DNA from: a virus
DNA: 36,409 nt
Reading direction: 5' to 3' (one strand)
Virus record (IMG/VR): IMGVR_UViG_3300017783_000079
Location: 1-36,409 of that record
In this document: positions 6,815-17,800 of the stretch, one piece after another
Layout of the letters: each line of letters starts with the position of its first letter
How positions within the stretch are numbered: the stretch's first letter is position 1
Program-made: the position numbers and the translations under genes
Notes under the pieces: model-generated
Databases searched by the model: none
Told to the model about the DNA's origin: nothing
What the model saw: the letters and a program-made list of their open reading frames with translations, nothing else

Positions 6815-8899
6815 ATGGAATTACCAGTAGTATCTGCTTTAGAATTTGAACAGGTAAAAAGTTCTATAAAAAATTATATAAAACTCCAAGACGGGTTTAC
6901 CGATTATGATTTTGAGGGGTCTAACCTTTCAATGCTTATCGATGTTTTGGCATATAATACGTTATATACATCGTATAATGTAAATATGGCGGCTAATGAG
7001 TTAAATCTGGATACTGCAGTACTTAGAGATAATGTAGTTTCTATTGCAAAAAGGTTAGGATATAGATCAAATTCATATACATCCTCAAGAATACGTATAA
7101 ATTTAACTATTGATAATGTTTCATCATATGATTTGGTTACTATAAAATCTGGTCAAGCATTAACCGGATCAATTAACAATAGAAATTATACTTTTTGCAA
7201 TAGGGAAGACTTACAACTTACCGTAAGAGGTAAAAGTAGTATTACATTTTATAATGTTGATTTGTATGAAGGTACAGAATATTCTATACTTTATACTGTA
7301 GATACTACTAATGAGCACCAAAGATTTTTTATACCAAATAATTATGTCGATTCAGAGACAATAAGAGCATCTGTAATTTCAGATCCAACAAATACAGTTG
7401 AAAAAGAATATATAAAAAAGGAAACTATTGTTAATGTTAAAAATTCTGATGAAATTTTCTTTGTAGAAGAAGTACAAGATCAAAAATATGAAGTTGTCTT
7501 TGGTGACGATGTAATTGGAAGAAAGTTGAGAGATGGTGAAGTAGTAAAATTAACATACTTAGTAACATCTGGTAGTCAAGCAAATGGCATAAAAGACCAA
7601 CTCAAGTTAGCTGGTACTTTTGTTGGTTCAACAGAACAAAATAATACAACATTAAACTATACAAATATTAGTTTTAGTCTTGTTACTGAAAAATCTGATG
7701 GTGGTTCTGAGTATGAAAGTATAAAGTCTATTAAATATAGAGCACCAAGATACTATGCATCTCAAGAAAGAGCTGTTACTCTTTCAGATTATGAATCAAT
7801 TATTCAACAAATTTATCCAAATGCAGATTTAGTTAAAGTTGTGGGTGGAGAAACTTTATCACCACCACAATATGGTAAAATTTTTATTTCAATTAAACCA
7901 AAAGTTGGTGAGACTGTAAGTTATAGTGAAAAACAAAGAATTATAAGAGAATTAGATAAGTATAAAGTAGGATCTGTAGAAGTTATTATATCAGATCCTG
8001 TAGGAATTAAAATTGTTGCTAGACCAACTATTGTATTTGATGAGTCAAAAACTAGAAATAGAGAATTTGAATTAATATCTCTAGTAAATGGTTCAATTGA
8101 AGATTATATTAATAAAATTGATTTTAATAATTTTGGAGGAGAGTATTCTGATTTAGAGGTAAGATGCACAATTAAAAGTTTAGATGATTCAATAAAATAT
8201 GTCGGAATACCAATTTATCTTAGTCAACTAGTTGATCTTGTACCAGATGCAGAAAAACTTTATGAAGTTGATTTTTTCACAAAATTAAATACAGATACTT
8301 CCGGTGATTATTATGTGCTATCTGATCCGTTTTGTCATAAAAATATACTAGAACCCGTATATTTGGCTTCTTATGCTGGTTGCGTCGGTGATAATAAAAT
8401 ATACTTGATTACTAGTAGTGGAGAAGTAGTTAAGGAAGTGGGGGAAGTTGATCCAGATACCGGTAAAATGAACTTTACATTAAAATGCTGTCAAGATGAA
8501 CCAATAAATATTATGGTAATTCCCGAAATATTAGATATTTTATTTGGTCCTGATGTTGTCCCAGAATACGTTATTGATGATATTATTACTATTGACGATG
8601 GTCTTATATTAGACCCTGGTGATTTGGGTAAAACTTTAGATCCAGATATTCCTATTTTACCTTCTTTGAAAGACTTACCAGTTGATCCTGGCGATGGTGA
8701 TCCTGGTGGTGATCCTGGTGGTGATCCTGGTACACCAGATGGTGTTACATTAACACCTACTCCAGGTGGGCTTAAACCAACACTTCCATTAATACCAACT
8801 CCATTACCTCCTGATAGTGATAATGAAGGTAGTGATCCAAATAATTATACAGATATAGAAGACTTTACCCCAGAAACAAATCCATATTCCTGCTCATGA
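6815..8899 (+). CDS. gp6: Baseplate wedge protein gp6
   Basis: A 694-aa homologue of T4 gp6 (660 aa), which dimerises to form the continuous inner ring of the baseplate and clamps gp25 and gp7. The N-terminus is typical: residues 1-95 include FEGSNLSMLIDVLAYNT, the NMAANELNLDTA helix and the VSIAKRLGY segment. A baseplate-J-like core continues with KYRAPRYYASQERAVT (around residue 308) and a dimerisation region to about 590. The last about 95 residues are unlike T4: an acidic, Pro/Gly-rich tail with DPGGDPGG repeats and a Cys near the C-terminus. The stop overlaps the ATG of the giant gene (ATGA, 8896-8899), implying translational coupling to the gp7-position protein, its expected partner. 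Confidence 0.93.
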   Translation: MELPVVSALEFEQVKSSIKNYIKLQDGFTDYDFEGSNLSMLIDVLAYNTLYTSYNVNMAANELNLDTAVLRDNVVSIAKRLGYRSNSYTSSRIRINLTIDNVSSYDLVTIKSGQALTGSINNRNYTFCNREDLQLTVRGKSSITFYNVDLYEGTEYSILYTVDTTNEHQRFFIPNNYVDSETIRASVISDPTNTVEKEYIKKETIVNVKNSDEIFFVEEVQDQKYEVVFGDDVIGRKLRDGEVVKLTYLVTSGSQANGIKDQLKLAGTFVGSTEQNNTTLNYTNISFSLVTEKSDGGSEYESIKSIKYRAPRYYASQERAVTLSDYESIIQQIYPNADLVKVVGGETLSPPQYGKIFISIKPKVGETVSYSEKQRIIRELDKYKVGSVEVIISDPVGIKIVARPTIVFDESKTRNREFELISLVNGSIEDYINKIDFNNFGGEYSDLEVRCTIKSLDDSIKYVGIPIYLSQLVDLVPDAEKLYEVDFFTKLNTDTSGDYYVLSDPFCHKNILEPVYLASYAGCVGDNKIYLITSSGEVVKEVGEVDPDTGKMNFTLKCCQDEPINIMVIPEILDILFGPDVVPEYVIDDIITIDDGLILDPGDLGKTLDPDIPILPSLKDLPVDPGDGDPGGDPGGDPGTPDGVTLTPTPGGLKPTLPLIPTPLPPDSDNEGSDPNNYTDIEDFTPETNPYSCS
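8684..8734 (+). repeat. Short tandem repeat encoding Asp-Pro-Gly-Gly units in gp6
   Basis: GATCCTGG recurs at 8684, 8699, 8711 and 8723, a 12-15-base period that keeps the gp6 frame and encodes DPGD/DPGG units. It sits in the low-complexity C-terminal tail. Such short repeats can change copy number by slippage without breaking the gene. Confidence 0.7.
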
Positions 8900-11800
8900 A
8901 ATACTTAGAAGAAAAGACTTCAAATGTATCAATTCTAGTTGAGAATCAGTTTCCTAGTTTTGTTAGAGATACTAATGAAAAATTTATAAATTTTATTTCT
9001 TCTTATTACGAATCACAAGAAGGAAAGTATCAACCACTGGATATTGCTTCAAATTTAATTGATTACTATAATATTGGATATTATAGACCTTCTAGGTTAG
9101 TAAAAAATACAAAATTAATAGAAAGTAGTAATTTATCGGATTCAGTTAAAACTATTACTGTAGAGAGTACAACAGGTTTTCCTGAAACTAATGGTTACAT
9201 AAAAATAGATGATGAAATAATTTTTTATACAAGTAAAACAAAAACACAATTTTTGGAATGTGAGAGAGGTGTTTCTGCTCTTGTCTTAGATAGTGTACCA
9301 AAATCAAATATATTTTTAACAAATTCTACCGCTGCTGAACATAAAAATTTAGTTGATGTAAAAAATATTGCATTTGATTATGCAAATGAGTTTTTAAATA
9401 GAATTAAATCTGAATTATCTCCGTTAATTCCTGAAGTTTTAGATGAATCTCTTGATTTAGCAGCATTTATTAAAAATATTAAGTCTTTCTATTCTTCAAA
9501 GGGAAGTTTAAATAGTCATAAAATTTTATTCAGAATTTTATTTAATGATAGAAAATTTAATATTAAATTAAAAAAAAGAGGTAGTGGTGCAAAATTAAAA
9601 ATCAATAGTTCTGCACCAAAAATTGTTCAATCCGGTATAGGAATTATAGATGGTGGTGTTGGATATGATAATAGAAAAGATGGTGCCAATTTAGTTAATG
9701 CACCAATAGTAGAAATATTTGGTAGTGGTGTAGGATCAATTGATCCTACTACAAAAACTAGAAAAAATAAAACAGCAATTGTTGAAGTGACAGATATAGA
9801 TTCTACTGGATCTATAACTGCAGTTTCTGTTATTGATTCAGGTGAGTCATATAGAGGTGCTATAACTGCTAGAGTTAGACCAACTAGTTTTGGTGAAGAT
9901 GAGATAGTACAAAATTTATCTGGAACTGGGTCTGGTAGGGTAGAATATTATGATTCTTATACTGATGAAGTAATTTTATATGATGTTGTTGGTTATTTTC
10001 TACCAAATGAAGAAATTTATTCTAATGACGGTGAAAAAGCAAGAGCTTTTATTTCACAATCATACATTAGTACATCCTCAAATAGAAATGGTCTGAGAAT
10101 TGATGGTGAAGAACTACAAATTGAATTTCCTAAAGACTACACATTTAAAACTTCCAATTCAACATTTACTGATAGAAAAATCATTAAGTGTAAATTAATA
10201 AGTGGTTATTTTTTACAAAATGATATATTGCCAGATACAATTTCTTTAATACAAAATAGAGATTCTATTTTTGGTGTTCCTGGTGTTGTTGTTGAAGTAG
10301 ATAATAGTATTTCTTTATCAGAAAACATTTATGAATTTGATATAACTACAAATACTGATATTAATAAAATATTTTTACCTCCATCTACAGTAATTACAAA
10401 ACAGATTACCGGAATTAATTCATCAACAACTAACTTTGTTTTGACTGTAGATGAAGTAACTAGATTTCCAGTTACTAATGGTATCGTATCAATTAATGGA
10501 AATGAAATATCTTATAAGTATAGAAGCGCACATCAATTATTTGATTGTTCTTACTCTGGTGGTAATACCATTGATTTTAATGTTAAAGATGAAGTATTAT
10601 CAGTTGCTAGACTAAAAGAAAATATAACATGGACATCTAATACAAATTTTAATACTAATGATTATGTATTCTATAATGATAATTTATATTTAGCAAAAAA
10701 TAGTGGTACTTCCGGCACAACTGCTCCGTCCCATATAAATGGAACTGAATATGATGGTACTATTGTTAATGCTAATCCAATTCTTTGGGAATATGCTGGA
10801 AAAAATAAATTAGATCATACATTTTACATTGATTATAATAATAGTGCAATTGTAAATCCAAAATTTCAATTATTAGGTTTACCTGGTGATATTGTAATAC
10901 AAGATGGAGGATCATTACATAATGAATCCACATATTCATTTGCGAGATTTGATAGTCCTAATGTACAGGCTTATTCTTTTACTACGGCAGAAATTTCTGA
11001 CAGATTATCTGCATTATTAGCATCAAATAATAATAGAACTAGAGATTCAATTATAGAAACATCTAACAATACTACATTAGAAATTGATAATATTAAATCA
11101 TTAAATTCATATCAATCATTAACTGGATTTTCTAGTCAATATGACTTTGAAGAGTATATCTATGTTTCTGGATCTGGCATTCCTAGGTGGTGGGAGGACA
11201 TAGTTGATTTTAACACTACATTAAGTGTCAATGATAAGAAAAAAGTTGCATTTACAAATCAAAGATTATTAACTAGGTGGAATAAGAGTGGTTTACTATC
11301 TGAGACCCAAGCAGTTGGTGTTGGAAGAAAAAATAAAAAATTAGTAGGGTTAAATATTGATGCTGTACAGATAAATTCATATAAAGGTAATACAGTATCA
11401 TATGGTCAGATTAAAAATTTTTATATAGGTGATGGTGGAGATTATCCAGTTTTATATACTGAAGATAGTAATGGTTTTGGATATTTACTAAATGAAAGTG
11501 GACTTCCAAAGTTTAGGTTAACCGATTCATTAGTTGTAGGTAATGGAAAAAAATTAGTAAAAATTTCTTCATCGTTAAAATCTATAGACTTTAATAAATT
11601 GGCGATTGCTTGGTCACCAACATCTAACTTATCAGGATTTAGTAAAAAACCAGAAATTGATGTAGTTAATAATAATCCGCAGATTTCAGTAATATTTGAT
11701 GGTTATACCGGATTAAATATTACAACTAAAGTTTTAACAAAGAATAATCATGGACTTGAAACTGCATTAAAGGTAACTTTAAAAATTCTCACAGGTGGAG

Positions 11801-14800
11801 AATTTTTTGCTGTATTGAGAAATAATACTGAATATTTTGTTAGAGTAATTGATGACGATACGTTCACTCTTCATAGAACAAAAGCTGAATCTCTTTTAAA
11901 TTCAAATCCTTTATCATTATCTTATCTTACTCTCAGTGGTACATCTACTCCTGCTGTATCCAATCCTAAGTTTAATTTTATATCGGAACAATTAAATCCA
12001 CCATATTTTAGAGAAGCAAAATTAGATTTAAGTTATAAAAATGGAATTATTGATGGTATTGTCATTAGAGATTCTGGCGAAGGTTATGTTTCTCTACCCA
12101 CAATTAGAATTTCTGGTGGTGGTAAATTGGGTGGAGTAGATGTTCCATTTAGTTTAAATTCTGATAGAATTGTTGATTTTTCAGGCCCTCTAGTTTCTTA
12201 TTATAATTTTCATAAAGATAATTATAATGAACTACAAATTCGTTCAGCATCAAATATAAACGATGGGTTTAAGAAAATTTCAAAAATATTTGAAATTGCT
12301 CCTTTAGTAAAAGTTGAATTTGGAGATGGAGCAAAAGCAATTGCTTATACCTCAAATGGATCTATAACTTCATTATCGTTAATTAACGGAGGTAGTGGTT
12401 ATAATTTCCCACCAAAAGTAGTTATCACGGGAACTGGTAAAGATGCAGTTATTAATACTATTATTTCCGGCGGCGAAGTAACTGGATTTATTATTGTCAA
12501 TGGTGGTAGTGAATATACAATATCTCCAAATATAGAAATTAAATCATCCGAATTGAAGAAATCAATTGTTTCGTCTAAACTAAATGAATGGACATTTAAT
12601 TTAGTTAGACAATTAAAAAAACTCGATAGAATTGATTCTTACGGTGGTTATGTTTACGATGACTCCGATGCTATTCCACCAAAATCAATTAATGAAAAAA
12701 ACTTTAGATTAATTGATTATAGAAATGATTTTCCTAGAGATTTAGATGAAAATCAATATTATTTACTACAAAATACTAAAAAACTTTCAGCTAAATATTT
12801 AAAAGAAAAAGCTTCTAGTGCTGTTAAAGATGCTGCTGAAACAGCTTTGGGTAAACTAGTATCAAATATGACGGATGATGAGGTACTGCAATATTTTATT
12901 ATGCATACTATACCTATTGGTATTTCTTATGATAGTGTTCCTACTTATTGTAGTGGATATGTTTTAGCGGAGAGAAATAAACCAGTAATAACAGATCCTG
13001 GTGATGCTAATTATCAATCTCAATTTACTACGGTCAAATCTAGGTATAGATTAAAATATATCGAAGTTTCGTCTGGAACTGTTGGTGCAATTGAACTGAG
13101 TACAACATCTGGCACAAAATATGTAACTTTAAGTAGAATAGGAGGACCTTCAATAAGTGATTACCCAATTGGAACATTTATTGAAGATTATGAATATGTA
13201 GAAGGTACTAATGATAATGATTTAGATGAACATAATGGAAGATTTACTGTAACTCCAGAATTTCCGACCGGAAGATATTGTTATTTTACAACATCAGAAT
13301 CATATGATCCTATTACTAATGCTTTAGTAGATTCAGCTTTAGCTGAAAATGATAATATAGGGTTTAATGGATTTCCATATTTTGTTGGAGATACTTTTGC
13401 ATCAACTTATGATGATTATATGAATAATAGGTGTAGAAGGAATGATAAAATTCCATCTGTATTTACTAGATCATTTGAAAAAGATATTGATCCAATTATT
13501 AATGACGGAATTGAAATTTTTCCTGGTCTTGATCACAATGATGAATACCCCAAGGAAAATATCAACACAGATAAAACTATTGCTAAAACTACTGCAATTT
13601 CTCCTGGCAGTGTGGATTCGGTTATTATTGAATCTAAAGGTGATAATTATCGTGTTGGTGATAGATTAGTTATTGATAATAATTTAACTAGTGGTTCTGG
13701 ATTTGCTGCTATAGTTTCTAGAGTTAGTGGTAAAAAAATAACTAATATCAGTGCATCAGCTGATGAGCTGTCGTCTACATTTACTACAGACGTAAATCAT
13801 AATTTATCAGTAAATGATTTCGTTTATTTTGACTACATTCAGGGACCCGATGAAATTGAAATTAATTTATATGATAATTATCTAAGCTTTTTTGTTAGTG
13901 AGTTTAGAATTATTGAAATAGATGATATAATTTTAGATGCCCCTAGTTCAAATTTAGACATATATAAAAACTTTGAGTTTTATGAAATTAATGTTAATTT
14001 TAAATACACGTATAAATTAAATATTCCAGCTGGAGCAGATTTTCTACTGACATATGATATTGAAAAAACCAATGAATTTTTTACTCTTGAAAAATCTCCC
14101 ACAAATACTATCCTTATAAATGCATTAAACATTCCAAATAGATTATATTTGCATATTGGTACAAGAATATATCAGATTAATAAAACTAGAGATTATTTTG
14201 GTATTCAAAAAATAATATCAACAACACCAAAAACTTTTACTATTAAAACTTTAGAATCATCAACAGGATATGAAACAGTAAATATTTCATATACTGCAAA
14301 ATCTTATGGTGCTATTGGACCAATTGAAGAAATTTCTATAACAAGTTCTGGTAATGGATATAAAAAATTACCTACCGTTTCAGGAATCTTTAAAAAAGGT
14401 ACAATTGATACTGAAGCTGGAAATGGAAAAGCCATAGTTCAAACAAACTCCAATACAATAGGAAAGATTAAAAAATTATCTTATAGTTCAGTTGGATCTT
14501 CAATTACCTCCAACAAAAACGTAAATCATTATTTAAATATTTCATCTACAGCTAAAGTTATTAATAATTTTGAAATTTATGATATTGAAATTATTAATGG
14601 TGGAGAAAATTATGATAATGTAGTTACCATTTTAGTAAATGGTTTAAATAACTCAACAGTTTTAGAGGCAACTGTTTATTTGGGCACCATCACATCAATA
14701 AACATTATTGATGGCGGTATGAATTTTACTGAAGAACCAATTTTAACAGTAAGTTCAACATATGGTAGTGGTGCAGAATTAAAACCAAAAATAAGAAGAA

Positions 14801-17800
14801 AACAGTTATTCCCCAATCAAATTTTAACTGGAGAAATAAATTCTTTATTATTTCCAGTAAAAATTAATATTGATGTTGTTGCATTTGATACAAGATCATC
14901 AACTTTAGAATTTAATGAAAATTCTGGTCAATTTAAAAATGGTGATTTTATTTACGCAGATGGTAAAAAATATGGAAAAATTGAAAGTATTAGGAGATCA
15001 AAAGCATTTTCTAAAGTAAGATCTTATTCAGACTTGCAAATTGATTCCCCAGATATATCTGGAAGAACTAGTGAATCTTTACAGAAAATAACTGATAGTA
15101 ATTATTATCAAGATTGGTCTTACAGTTTAACTTCGTCTAGAGATACTAAAGAATGGAAATATGAACAAGACATAAACACTCACCCAGCTGGATTTAAACA
15201 ATTTGGCAAAAAACTTATTGAAAGAAGAAAATCTTTCTTTAAAAATCCACTCGATGTGTTCAAGAGTAGTGTAATTTTTGCTACTAAAATTTCCAGGAGT
15301 CTTGACCTATCATTAAAATTATCTCCATGTGGCAAACAAAGAATTTTCTTACAAGATGTTTCTGGGTTTACTGTTGGTAGTTATATTGTAGGTGCTACAT
15401 CAGAAGCAATTGGAAGAATTAAGAGCATTACTGAATCTTCTTTAATTGTTGAAAGTTATAATAATAAATTATTCTTATTAGATGAAATAGTAGTACAGGT
15501 AAGTAAAGAGTTTGCATTTGGTATATCTGATGCTACAAATAAATCATTTAATTTCTGGAATGGTATTTTTCAAGAACCAGGTGAAAGTTATGAAGTTTCA
15601 GAAAATCCCATTGCATATATTCCTCACTATATTGTTGATAACTCTGACGAGATTACTTTATATAATTTGGATATTCCATTTGTTAGATTAGATAATCAAG
15701 TTTTAAGTACAAATCAAACTTCATTCTCATTTAATTTAGAAAATGCTTCATATCCAATAACAACTTCTATTTTAGATGAATTTATTATTTCTATTGGTGG
15801 TGTAATTCAAAATCCCGCAAATTTAACTGTTTTCGCTAATGCTGTAGTAACAAGTCAATCAGTTAGTAATGATTCTAATGTAATAGCTGTAAGACATACT
15901 AATCTAAGTACATTGACATTTACTGATACTGGAACTGCTGAAACTACATATGAAATTAATCAAACACCATCAAGTAATTGCAAATTACTTATATTCCGTG
16001 TAGGCATTTCTCAAACACATTTATTAACTGACTATTCGGTTTCTGGTAATATAGTTACTTTTTCAGAATCTATTCCATCTAATGAATTATTTGGGTGGTA
16101 CTATAATGGTACAATTAATTGTCAAATAATTGATGGATCAACTATTAATCAAAATAAAATAATAAAACAACTTCCATGCGAAAAAACTACATTTTTAGAA
16201 AAAATTGAGTCTAATTCCAAAAAGAAACCAGAATCACTTTATGAAATAAGAAAAGAAACAATTGATGGAACTATTGTTCCAGTAAGTTCTACTAAAGTTG
16301 AAGGTTTTGATACTAAGTTTACGTATACAAGTCCTAGGCATTCTGATAGTTATGTTGAGGTAATGGATGCTATATCATTTAACGGGACTAAGATATCTTT
16401 CAAATTAAAAACTAATACTGAAAATTACATTCCAAGTAATGGAGAAGAGAGTTTACTTGTTTATATTGATAATGATATTTTAGATCACGATCAATATTCT
16501 GTTTCTGGTAATACAATCAATTTTTCTCAATCTTATGATTCCACTAAAAAATGCACAATACTTGATTTTGTGAGTGGATATTCTTCAAATACCAATAATG
16601 AAAATTGTGCAATTATTGATAGGTTAAATGTTGTACAAAATGGATCAAGGACAACATTTAACCTTTCTGATCGTGGTGTGCCTAAGTATGTCCGAAATGT
16701 TGGTGACATATTTAAAATTAAAAATAATAAACTAGAGAGACCAGATTCACAGACACAATCTGTGAATGATAATAAAATTACTTTTGTTACATCCCCAATA
16801 AATTCAGATGATATAAATTTAATCTATTTTAATAGACAACTACAACCAGTAAGTACTAATAATGTACTGTTTGATGATTTGTATTGTTTTGATGGAGTAA
16901 GAACTTCTTTCCCATTTGCTATCGATGGTGCGATATCTAATTATACATCAACTACTAATTTGCACTTGTATATGTTAAGAAATGGTGTGATGCAAAAACC
17001 TGGTGTAGATTATGTTCTTGCTCAAAATAGTAACACTGGAACTTGGCAAATTAATTTCTCTGAACCACCAACTGCAGATGAAGAAGGAAAAATATTTGCA
17101 TGGTTCTCGTATAATAATTTGACAAAAAATCAGAGACTTGATTTTGGAAATTATGTAAACGATATTAGAACGAAATTTGCACTCACTAGAAATTATCAAG
17201 CACTTCCTATACCTAACACCAATCATATATTAGTTTTTAGAAATGGAGTTCATCAAGAACTTACCACTACTTATACCATTTTAAATAATTCAAATAATAC
17301 TAGTATTATTTTTGATACCGCACCACAAACTACTGAAGAAATATTTATTTTTAATATCGTAAATTCTGATGTATTGACCAAAACTGGTTCTAGTTGTAAT
17401 CAAGTTAATTCAAATACAATTTCCGCTAGTTTTTCAAGTCTAACAACCAATAACTTTATTATATTTGTAAATGGTGTTAAACAAAATCCAAATAGTGCAT
17501 ATACAGTAACTTCAGCTTCTTCATTATACACATTTAATTTTACTGATGATGTATCATTGTCAACTGATAAAGTTTCAATCTATGCATATTATGGAAGTGC
17601 TCCTACTATGTTTAACCAGTGTGATGAAATTACTGTATCAAATACTTCAACTCTCACATATAACATAACTTCTGGTGGATTAGCTACTACTCCATATACA
17701 GATTCTGGAATCTTAGTTGCAATTGATGGTGTTGTTCAGGAGTATGGTATTGCTTACACAACATCTGGTTCTACCATAACATTTACACTAAATGCAACTC

